From: Phallusia mammillata
Lineage: Eukaryota > Chordata > Ascidiacea > Phlebobranchia > Ascidiidae
DNA: 64,000 nt
Direction: 5' to 3'
NCBI GenBank assembly: GCA_003260075.1
Contig: QLIY01000083.1
Coordinates: 115,968 to 179,967, forward strand
A program made the position numbers and the translations under genes. The notes under the pieces were generated by a model. It searched no databases, was not told the DNA's origin, and saw only the letters and a list, made by a program, of their open reading frames with translations. Shown here one piece after another: positions 40,301 to 58,550 of this stretch (position 1 is its first letter; the number at the start of each line of letters is the position of its first letter).

Positions 40301-41665
40301 TGTACTATATAAACAGCTCAATTGAACACAATTTCCACTCATTACCTTATTTTAAGCAGGGATCGCTTGACATTGAGTTTGAGAATTTCTTGTGAAGTTG
40401 AAGCACTTACAAAACTAAAATTAAACAATTAGACATTCATTTACAGTAAGCTATCACAAAGGTTGGTAAACTTTATTACCAATCTTTAAAAAGATCTTAA
40501 CGCAACTTATCAGTCCTCTTAGTGAAATGCATTGGGTTATTTTTCATTATATTGTGCTCCCTCCCAGTGTTTATTGTAGTCTATAACAAATGTTATGTCC
40601 AGCCTATTAATTGCATATTTTATGCATGGTTTTATAACAAATCCCTGACCTCTGCATTATACCAGACATGTCATAAAATAGTTTTATTGTTGTAAATTTT
40701 CATTAATAACAGGTAATTATTCTTTGATACTTATTTATCTTTTTAACTTCGCTTATCATCGATTGCGTCTTGTCAATAGAAGCAAGTGAAGAAGTGAAGT
40801 GGGTCAAAAACATTCCTTTGCAGTGGAAAGATGTCATGCATGTTTGGCAAATGAGTACACCATTGTTCTCACTGTCATTTTCTGCAAACAATGTTTCGAT
40901 GTAAGCTGCAGACAGTGTGCACTGCTTTGACCTATAAGTTTTTATCAGTACAGCTAATGACAAGACATTGTAACTATACGCAATTTTGCTTTCAGGTGAC
41001 CGCTAATTGCCGATCTTCCTTTTTTGATCGTTATTCTAAATAGACGTTAATGGGTCAATGACTTGGCGGCCAATGATTGGCCTTTTGTTGACCTGTCACG
41101 TAGTTACTTGTTGTGCAATTTTCTTTGTTACTGTTATATGCAATCGTGACAAATAAACCATTGATTGATTGATATACACCGGACAATAAGACTAATGTTT
41201 TGTCACTAGCTGCTGCATTAATGAGACCGTAAAAGTTTAACATAGTACAATGTCTGCAGCCGGGTGATCAATTATTAGTGGATGCTTTTATAATGTTGCT
41301 ATGTTTAAGATTCACTGCACATGGAAAGCTCAATAAAGCTACATTATCTTATAATTACGATACTTTTCACTTCTAAAAAACGAAAATGGTGGTTTGTCAC
41401 AAAAAGATTGATTTAAACAACAATTAGATTTAACAAACTTGTCACTTGGGGGGGGGGGAAAAGCTACATTATCTTATAATTACGATACTTTTCACTTCTA
41501 AAAACCGAAGATGGTAGTTTGTCATAAAAAGATTGATTTAAACAACAATTAGATTTAACAAACTTGTCACTTGCCATTTTGGACGTCCACACACGAAAAG
41601 CAAATGTGAGTGGGGACACCTTCATCACAAAATCGACACACCTGTTTCGGAAGTAACTCTTCCAT
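25312..41665 (-). CDS. Large tudor-domain protein with B-box-like zinc fingers, coiled coil and CCHC knuckle
   Basis: About 30 exons and 1250 residues. Exons 5' to 3': 41571-41665, 40731-40931, 40346-40414, 40062-40245, 39882-39971, 39246-39399, 38479-38671, 37789-37954, 37409-37528, 36785-36916, 36626-36713, [link unresolved], 36067-36179, 35483-35508, 34795-34820, 33219-33255, 32765-33136, 32646-32703, 30702-30812, 30416-30522, 29050-29486, 28341-28455, 27906-28031, 27363-27473, 27255-27294, 27054-27173, 26644-26742, 26052-26259, 25865-25981, 25426-25462, 25312-25359 (tentative). Order: CRFCDEGVPTHICFSC zinc finger, ICQTCMTSFHC...H second finger, coiled coil (residues 100-260), tudor-like core (TLIAVKYREQTKMHRCF, then VQLQLVDNWENPPMKPV) with helical extension to about residue 497, acidic Ser-rich linkers, and CYNCGAFSHKRGQC knuckle. 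Finger-coil-tudor order recalls RNF17/TDRD4-type germ-granule proteins, which bind methyl-arginine partners, but no RING is seen. Several exons are repeated at G-run joins. The name stays open. Confidence 0.75.
25865..25981 (-). CDS. CCHC zinc-knuckle exon of the tudor gene
   Basis: Encodes GDGRGQQCYNCGAFSHKRGQ followed by CPHGPRQEKNSNYARKTN. The spacing C-x2-C-x4-H-x4-C is the exact retroviral-type/nucleic-acid-binding knuckle. It enters in phase 2, fitting an AG|gtcttg donor at 26046-26051 of the preceding exon, and ends AATAG|gtaaat in phase 2, fitting the next exon at 25426-25462. A second open frame (starting at GTGACGGTC) exists here but has no motif. If the upstream gtaata donor (about 26014-26019) is used instead, this exon would not be read in the knuckle frame. 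Confidence 0.65.
26358..26571. mobile_element. hAT-type MITE in tudor-gene intron
   Basis: Ends cagtgattctgaaactg and aagtttgagaaccacta; flanks ctttaaca and ctctaaca (7 of 8). Confidence 0.72.
28079..28272 (+). repeat. Duplication about a G run with a 40-base indel difference
   Basis: The copies left (28079-28150) and right (28161-28272) of the G run share gggggtaattacgt and the tail acgtcataattcg...aattcat. The right copy holds about 40 extra bases including a second TGACGTCA. It lies in an intron of the tudor gene. An indel between copies is what two alleles would show. Confidence 0.7.
28808..29008. mobile_element. hAT-type MITE beside a tudor-gene exon
   Basis: Ends cagtggttctaaaac and cagtttgagaactactg; target duplication ggataacc/ggctaacc (7 of 8). 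Intact sister of 52263-52501; lies only about 40 bases downstream of exon 29050-29486 on the transcribed strand. Confidence 0.8.
30540..31430 (+). repeat. Duplicated block carrying a second copy of a tudor-gene exon
   Basis: Exon 30702-30812 (frame QRELKKILIAKDTNDDPQQS) recurs at 31184-31294 with the same splice borders and only a few changes; flanking intron recurs too. G runs lie at 30641-30649 and 30933-30941. Both copies have length 111 and the same phases. Including both would add 37 residues in frame, but the context says a duplicate join, not a real exon duplication. Confidence 0.8.
31019..31168. mobile_element. Pogo/Tigger-like MITE with TA target duplication
   Basis: Ends are TACAGTAAACCACGGTTAATCC and its partner GGATTAAGAGAGGTTTACTGTA, the terminal inverted repeats typical of pogo-type elements, flanked by TA. 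About 150 bases with no coding capacity. A partial twin at 30590-30690 is interrupted by a G run. The same family lies at 38128 and 51480. Confidence 0.7.
31446..32520 (-). repeat. tRNA-derived SINE, present in three locally repeated pieces
   Basis: On the minus strand the unit contains an A-box-like TAGCTAAATTGGTTGAG and a perfect B box, GGTTCGAATCC, at tRNA-like spacing, then a non-tRNA body (caccaagcattcccacatatggcaagg on the plus strand). Pieces are 31446-31918, 31928-32061 and 32073-32520, separated by G runs at 31919-31927 and about 32062-32072. A degenerate relative without a good B box is at about 60254-60420. Pol III boxes and body mark a SINE, not a working tRNA. Confidence 0.7.
33018..33640 (+). 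repeat. Duplicated block with copies of two tudor-gene exons, one frameshifted
   Basis: Sequence 33018-33340 recurs at about 33352-33640 after a G run. The 37-base exon 33219-33255 (frame IFVCELDKKVK) has a twin at 33533-33567 that is only 35 bases long, a 2-base loss that would shift the frame. The 5' end of the 372-base exon also recurs (33352-33460). Confidence 0.75.
33640..34990 (+). repeat. Nested duplicated segments around three G runs and one N
   Basis: 33798-33951 matches 34240-34372, and 33962-34229 matches 34676-34987. G runs at about 33788, 33952 and 34229 and a single N at about 34670 separate the pieces. The small exon 34795-34820 (frame FFNDFLKW) has a twin at 34078-34103 reading FVNDFLKW with the same borders. 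Confidence 0.75.
34376..34605 (+). repeat. Long palindrome with a hammerhead-ribozyme-like core in its loop
   Basis: Left arm 34376-34452 pairs with right arm 34514-34605; the inner 50 or so base pairs look perfect and the right arm carries one 17-base insertion. The 60-base loop has CTGATGA (34486-34492), a stem-II hairpin (GACAA ... TTGTC) and GAAAC (34510-34514), the invariant hammerhead core, with the arms forming stem III. A 12-bp self-complementary hairpin (TGAATGTAAAAT and its mirror) sits where stem I should be. The expected NUH cleavage site (GTA at 34452-34454) is 7 bases away from that stem, so self-cleavage is uncertain. Confidence 0.6.
35101..35510 (+). repeat. Duplication about a G run (about 35303-35313), including part of a tudor-gene exon
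   Basis: About 190 bases recur on both sides. The 26-base exon 35483-35508 (QEKEIEKPK) is partly copied at 35280-35302 where the left copy runs into the G run. Confidence 0.7.
36952..37240 (+). repeat. Intronic duplication about a G run (37096-37105)
   Basis: About 135 bases (tcaatcattggtgatcaaa ... ttattgggct) occur on both sides with single-base differences. Confidence 0.8.
38128..38319. mobile_element. Pogo/Tigger-like MITE with TA target duplication
   Basis: Inverted ends read TACAGTAAATCTTGGTTAAT and ATTGACCGAGGCTTACTGTA, with TA on both sides. Inside a tudor-gene intron. Non-coding, 192 bases. Confidence 0.75.
38791..39117. mobile_element. hAT-type MITE, decayed
   Basis: Left end cagtggtgtccaaactgtg and right end gcacacccctag are imperfect inverted repeats of the hAT type. 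The flanks (cagtaggg and agtagtgt) are not a clean target duplication. It lies in a tudor-gene intron. Confidence 0.5.
39536..39822. mobile_element. hAT-type MITE
   Basis: Ends cagtgattttgaatctg and gttgaaaaacactg with 8-base flanks gagtagat and gtgtagat (7 of 8 alike). Intronic, non-coding. Confidence 0.6.
40731..40931 (-). CDS. Tudor-gene exon 2, whose 5' part overlaps a repeat-family sequence
   Basis: The reading frame gives [20 protein letters not shown], then ICQTCMTSFHCKGMFLTHF, entering in phase 2 at an acttatag acceptor. Starting instead at the internal acceptor before AAAATGAC breaks the frame. The 5' 30 bases and the acceptor itself resemble a repeat seen at 59465-59515, 59632-59685 and 61885-61935 (agctgcagaca...cactg...ctataag). 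The exon may therefore have recruited an old transposon end. The alternative, chance similarity, is less likely because about three-quarters of 50 positions agree. Confidence 0.6.
41330..41575 (+). repeat. Duplication about a G run at the first tudor-gene intron
   Basis: About 118 bases (aagctacattatcttataat ... caaacttgtcactt) are repeated on each side of the G run at 41448-41457. The right copy continues into exon 1; the left copy ends just at the donor. Confidence 0.8.
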
Positions 41666-42149
41666 TTTTCACACAAAGTTTTACCACCAGACGTTAGCTA
41701 TTAACACTAAACTCTTAATTTCGTAAATCTGGTTCGCCTTAATTGCGGTTTGTTTTATTAATAGAACAATTCAATTAGGTTTATGTACAAACGTATTCAC
41801 TCAAAAATGCAATCCACGGTGTCGGATCAGCTGACAAAATTGTGCTGACGAAACGCGCGAATGTGCACGCGTGATTGGACACAGGAAAAATTAATTTATT
41901 AGGTGGGGAGTCGCGGACCGAAACAGGTCAAACTTAAAATCCCTTTTCTGATGGATGTTTATGTTTACAACTGAATCTTGTGTTGCTGATGCAGGTGAAC
42001 TCATTTTTAAAACTCCAAAACAACTGTTTATCAACGAGTGAAACAATCGAAAAAGCTGAAAAAATCGGCGGAAAACTTTGCAGCGGCTCCTGTTTTATAG
42101 GCGCAACTAGTTACTTATGATGATTTTTTGGCGATTTTGGAAGTTTAGG

Positions 42150-42215
42150 TTCCATACAAATAAAAAGTTCACTTTCGGTCGATTTCCATACAAATAAAAA
42201 GTTCACTTTCGGTCG
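42150..42215 (+). repeat. 34-base unit repeated in tandem
   Basis: ttccatacaaataaaaagtt plus cactttcggtcg occurs twice, directly adjacent, with no G run between. Unlike the other duplications this looks like an ordinary tandem repeat. Confidence 0.75.
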
Positions 42216-42984
42216 GAGTTTCCAAAAAGTTCCAGCTGAAAGCGAAACATCGGAAAAAGGGCATATTCGGTCAAGATATTTCGGCCATCGTAAACTTCAA
42301 TACAATACTGGGGATCACCTGATCAATCTTCAAAATTTACAGCAGACACTGAGCGAAATGGGGGGGGGGCGAAAGCGAAACATCGGAAAAAGGGCACATT
42401 CGGTCAAGATATTTCGGCCATCGTAAACTTCAATACAATACTGAGGATCACCTGATCAATCTTCAAAATTTACAGCAGACACTGAGCGAAATTAAATTTA
42501 TTTACAAGTTCACCACGAAGGTTATAGTTTTTATACTTTACAATGCAAAGAGAACACAACAGCGCTGGAGGTTCTCGAAACTTTTCAAGACGGAAATAAA
42601 CGAACATATGCAGAAAGGTCCGGGCCAAATAATACTTGAAAACACGCAACAAACAAATCAGGAAAGCATACCACTTTACCCAGACCAGCTGGTTTTCCAC
42701 TTTATAGAGAGGAAAATAGCCAGTAGAAATCATCCGAAATTATTACATGCAATTGAATCAACGAAATGTGTTTGGATTGGAAAAGAAAGTAGGCCTACAC
42801 TGGTAATGAAAGGAAATTACACTGGTAGCAACGGGACATGACGATAGCTTATCGCTATTGGTCAAACTTAGTTACCATGGAATATGTATTTTTCATTCAT
42901 CGTTTGTTATCATCGAGTTCACTATACTTTACCGCAGAACAAGTATCTTTCATGCACAAACAAAACATTGGCACGTATACTCAA

Positions 42985-43440
42985 GTGCAAAACTGAAATC
43001 AGCGCAGTTGGTCTAGGTTTGCAGCATGTAGAGAAGAAAACACATATTTGCTCTCGAGTTTAAACACAATACCGCGGGGGGGGGGGAAGTGCAAAACTGA
43101 AATCAGCGCAGTTGGTCTAGGTTTGCAGCACGTAGAGAAGAAAACACATATTTGCTCTCGAGTTTAAACACAATACCGCGGGGGGGGGGTTCATTGGGGA
43201 AAATTCCCCGGTTTATGAAACCCAACAAATATGTGCGACAACTTAGTAAATATATCACAAATTTGCTACACCACAAAACGGGGGGGGGGGCGTAACACAC
43301 CCAAAACTAAGTAAATCCGATCAAATTGAACTCATTTATAGTTCATTGGGGAAAATTCCCCGGTTTATGAAACCCAACAAATAGGTGCGACAACTTAGTA
43401 AATATATCACAAATTTGCTACACCACAAAACGCTTAGGCG
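42985..43440 (+). repeat. Cluster of three G runs with overlapping duplicated pieces
   Basis: 42985-43075 recurs at 43087-43179; 43190-43280 recurs at about 43340-43440. G runs at about 43076, 43180 and 43281. The middle piece is only about 90 bases, so three joins occur within 200 bases. Confidence 0.75.
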
Positions 43441-44464
43441 CACACACAAGACACAGAAACAAATGAAATTACACAAGACATTAAATCTACTGGGATTTTT
43501 TTTACAAAAGGAAATTCCTCCTTTCATAAAACAACAAAAGTATGATATAGGCTACAGTGAAATCAAAACATCCTTTATAATAAATAAGAAAATATGTTTT
43601 CAATTTATACTGTAAACAACAAAACTTTAACGCATCAATTTTGTAAAACTTGGTAGAGCTACTAACGTAAGAACTCACATCAGACAAAATGTGGGTTCTA
43701 AATTTCTGTCAAACTTACGCTTTTTAAAGTTTGAAAATTAGAGAGTTCAATCTGTACACGTTTTTGATCGCCAGGCAAAAACAATTACAATCCCAAATAA
43801 AACAATCGCGTCATGCTATAACGTAACTTCCATAGGAAGCGTAACCACATAAGCTTGATGTCACTTCCGTCGAAACGGGCAACCCGTATTGAACGCAAGT
43901 AAGAATGACCTCGCACGAAACGAAAAAAACTCTATTTTGTTACTTGAAGCTTGAATAGCCATATGACTTGTGAATTGGGATGTGAAACTTTCATATTTAA
44001 AGCCTCGCGTGCTTTCAAATGTCAAGCTATCAAATGCCAACCAACCGGCTTTAGATGGCCTTGGGACATAGGCGTGCAGCAAGGCGTTGTTGCAATCACG
44101 TGGCATGACGCAAAATCATCTGTGACGTCATATTAATCAAGTTAAACCAAAATCAATAGTGTTAGGCAGCCAAAGCTTTTGAGGCATTGTAAGTACGAAA
44201 AACAACTGCAGATCAAAACCAAAAAAACACCCTAAGCATTTGATTCAAGTGAAAGAGTAATGTTCCGTTTCAACGATGACGTCACATTGCAGTGATTGCT
44301 GACGTCATTGCACGCCCAACAGCGGATGCGTGTAATGTTATTTAATATAGAGACGTATTGCAAAGTGAGTTTTGTACACAGAGTGTGAGGCGGGGCGTGC
44401 GCTTTCACTCTCCTCCTATTTCCACCCACGCTCCTCCTCCTGCTCTCACTCTCGCTGGTGTTGA

Positions 44465-54704
<10,240 letters not shown>

Positions 54705-56334
54705 AATTACTTCTTAACAAACTGATAATGTAGTCCACAAAACGATTGTTGGTACAAAGCAACCACTTATAAGCAAAGTGCTCTAAAACTAACGTTTGTG
54801 TAAAAGCAAAATGTTACACAAAAGGAAAAATACAAAATGTTACACGAATGAACAAGTTATTTAATTTAAAGTATAATGTATTCCATATACAGAATTTCTC
54901 TAGCAAAATTTTTTTTAATCAAAAAGTTGCACATTTTGTAACTTTAATAATTAAAACAGTTTAGGGCGATAATTAAACAATTTCGAAAAATTCAATTTTG
55001 TTGGCAAACATATTTGTACCACGCCTGAAACGTTAGACTAAAAACAAAGCTTAAAATTTAAATAACATGTCATATTGTCATTGTCATGTGGGAGGCACTT
55101 TTATGGCCACACGTCATAACTACGCAATCCCTGCACTCACAACAATGACGTAATATAGATTTCGCAAAATTTAGAAACGAAATAGTTATCGCTAATGATA
55201 ATACGTTAAAATCAGTGTCGAAAAACTTTCCACGTTCAAAATTAGCTGACCTCAACAGACTTCACAAGTCCGGTTTTGCTACAATGCTTACGTACTCGTA
55301 CCGCGACAAGTGATGAACAAAAAGTCCCCAACCGTTGTGAGCACAAGAAATGTAAACAAACGGTTGTCTTCACCCGCTGTAAGATAAAAATAGATCTTCA
55401 AAATACGAAGACGCTGGTACCTTTAGAAATTATTTTTTACCTGCAACTATTATTTATGTCTTTAAAATAGCGATGCATTTTAACGCATATTTGTTATTTG
55501 CCCTAAATCGTTCTTCGTGCAAAAAAGGTTGGATTCTGTTTAGAATGCCAGTGGAAGGACTCACACAAAAAAGCGACACAGCCCGAAGTTGAAACATAAT
55601 TGGCAGAGTAATCAAGTGGAAAACAAATAAAGCATGCGATAAACCTATTTCTATAGTGTTATTAAAGTTAGTATGTGCTTCTGAGTGACGTTAACACAAA
55701 AAAGGCTCCCCAAACCAGAAAACGTGAAAAAAGTGAGTTGTTACTTTTAAACACTTTGCCTTACACTTTTCATGTCGCCTTGCTTGAAGAACCAGCACTA
55801 TGGCGGTCATCAATCTTGCGATTGCACCAGGTAGTCTGTTTTAGTTCTAAAATTAGAGTGAACCGTGTCTAGGCTATTGTGCCTCCGATAAAGGGTTGCC
55901 TGATATTGTCGTCATATCAACGATGTAGGCACGTATTTGTGAATTTTATGAACCTTGTAGAACAAATTAGCATCTAATCGAGTAAATAGGTACTAATTGT
56001 CTGAGGAAAACTTTGGGCAACTATAGATGAAGGTTCTTATTGGGGTCTTGAAACACACCCAATACATATCGCAAACAATTTGTTAAAATGTGGATACAGA
56101 TTTCCCAATGGTGGTTTTCTTTGCAACCTGACAAATAGACTAATGTAAAAATCATAACGTGTAAATAATTTAGTACTTTTAGAACAAAGTGGTGGGACCG
56201 GGATTAACCAACCTATTACGTAAAGCTCGGGCGTGCGGATGTAGGTTAATTAACCCTTGACGTGCAGAGTTTATCCACCAATTCTGCTCTCTATTTGCGG
56301 TCCATTACGTTTCAACTTTGCGCAGCTATTTCTG

Positions 56335-56415
56335 GCTCGGTGACTGTTTTAGCGCAATTGCGTCGAAACCTCAACTGAACTCAAAGTCGCGGGTTCGAAT
56401 CCGGGCACGACTCGA
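56335..56415 (+). repeat. tRNA-like SINE head or tRNA pseudogene
   Basis: The B box gcgggttcgaatccgggc is perfect and can form a T arm. Upstream, ggctcggtgactg...agcgcaattgcgtc only loosely resembles a D arm, and the acceptor strands pair poorly. Pol III promoter relic rather than a functional tRNA. Confidence 0.45.
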
Positions 56416-56915
56416 AACAAGCATAGGACATGATCCAACAACTGGAAAAAAGGCAATAAACAAAACCTTTCTATACCACAAATTACGACCATTAGGAATT
56501 ACGTATTATCCTTCGAATAGCGCCCTGTACAATGTACATACAAACATGGCGTTTCAGGAGGGCAAAATAGTTGCAACATTGCGACAAAAACAGTAAAGGT
56601 TATGCAACAACGGAGCATAAAAAGCTGGCACTGGCAGGTAATACTGTAACACTTCGTACACAAAGTGTCATTACTTTATGACAGTTGCCACCAGAGCTGG
56701 GGGTCAAGTGGCAATTACTTTGTTTTGGGTGCAATAAAGGTCAGGGACAAAAATGTGAGTAATCAAATCTGGTATAAGCAGTAAATGTTGTCAAAATTGG
56801 ACATCTCTGTGTTGGTTTTATACATTTTTAATCAGTCCTATCATGGTCTAAGGTAGGGTTTTTAGCCAGGGGTGCTGAATCGTTTGGTGTTGGTAATAAC
56901 AGTTATTTCTGAAAA

Positions 56916-56946
<31 letters not shown>

Positions 56947-57769
56947 CATTTCTGAAAACACAAAAGGTGTGAGAACAAGTTCTTTGCTTGAAAGTGGTGT
57001 TACTATTAAAAATGTTAAACTACTGGTCTAAGGGAAATATTATTGTTAAACTAAATTACATTTCTTGTGACCAACATAACCATGGCGCATCGTAACACTA
57101 AATCTGTAAGCTGGACAGAAGTGTTAGAAAAACAGATCAACAAAACATGTGTGGCAGAGGAGGTGACATTGGAAAAACTGGTACAAAGGCAAATTGGTTA
57201 TTAGAAGGCTACCTCTGCAAAGAAAGCATTGGAGCATACAGCGGGAATGAACACCAGCATTACACACCAGAAACCGACTGATAATATTGGAAGCAAAGAA
57301 AATTGTAAGCAGAAAAAGTAGGAAAAATTGCACACACAAAATTAGTAAAAAGCTGACTTCTGCAATTTGGCTTTGACTTGGGTCAAATACCGCATACAGA
57401 AACATACTATTCATAAACAGAAAAAAAAATCATGCTATCATATTGGAGAATAATGTACCCCATTTACATATACTGTATTAACACCATTACAATGGCCTAA
57501 CTGTAGTTTATGATGATATTCAGATGCCTGCACTCGTACTTATCCATATACAGTGATTTGATGAGATTTCGGTTGTAAATATATGGTGTGAATGTGTTGT
57601 CTATGTCAATGGCACACATAAAAATTTGGGTCTACATGGAAATTTAAATACTGATTTGATTAGGGCAGCAGTGAGACAGAGTTTGGAAAAACATCGGCCA
57701 GGCAAAATTGGATGTTTAATAAATAAGCCACTGGGAATTTATGACTATAGCCACTGATGCTTGTTTCGA

Positions 57770-58082
57770 TGTAACAGTATTTAGATGTAAAAACGCATTG
57801 ATGGTTATTTAACCAATTCGATTATCACATACCCTAACACAAAATTTAAATTTACTGTTAAGAAAGAAATTGTAAAGGCAAATAGTGTACAAACAAAAGA
57901 ACTCATTAAAAGGGGGGGGGGGATAACAGTATTTAGATGTAAAAACGCATTGATGGTTATTTGACCAATTCGATTATCACATACCCTAACACAAAATTTA
58001 CATTTACTGTTAAGAAAAGATAATAGCGTGGTAACAGAAATTGTAAAGGCAAATAGTGTACAAACAAAAGAACTCATTAAAA
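57770..58082 (+). repeat. Duplication about a G run (57912-57922)
   Basis: About 140 bases (cagtatttagatgtaaaaac ... aactcattaaaag) recur; the right copy has a 20-base insertion (gataatagcgtggtaacag). Confidence 0.78.
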
Positions 58083-58550
58083 GGGCACACAAAGTTGTCA
58101 TGTGATTCAGGACCACCAAAATAAAAAAGCACGAAAACAAACAAACAATTGCTCCTCTCAGCAGCGGCAAACTACAAAAATGGATGTAATGTGTTTATGT
58201 GTGGAAAATTGATAAACTAGAGAAGTTATTCCTTGACCTAGTAGTTGCTGTCATAAGGTGATTCAAAGAGTTCAAATTTTATGCTTGACAAAATATAGGA
58301 AGTTTTGGAACCATTGTTTGGGCTTGTGCCTTTTAAATTGGGTTTTGACTGCGCAACTATAAAATATACTTTCATAGCTGATCTCAAATTTCCAGCAAAA
58401 ATGTAACTTAAAAGCAAAAATTGGCTTCAAAAAACTAGCATCATTGATGTGTTTTGATTTTAAAGAAGTCTGTCTGCAAACCAAAGTCTTGTTTTTGTTT
58501 AGCCATAATCTCCACAGTGAACTTTGTTGCCATGGGGACATGTCTCTCAT

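Larger units (their letters stand above)
41666..44464. other. Spacer between PACSIN 3' end and the tudor gene start
   Basis: No conserved coding sequence. Holds the upstream region of the tudor gene, duplicated blocks at 42240-42490 and 42985-43440 about four G runs, and a true small tandem repeat (42150-42215). CRE-type TGACGTCA sites lie at about 44123, 44278 and 44302, close to the PACSIN 3' end. Confidence 0.5.
54705..58550. other. Spacer between UBE2Q 3' end and PACSIN start
   Basis: Includes PACSIN upstream DNA. A tRNA-like fragment with a perfect B box (GGGTTCGAATCC, about 56391-56402) and a weak A-box-like region lies at about 56335-56415; I take it as a SINE head or pseudogene. A 28-base G run is at 56917-56944 and a duplication is at 57770-58082. 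No conserved exon seen. Confidence 0.5.
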
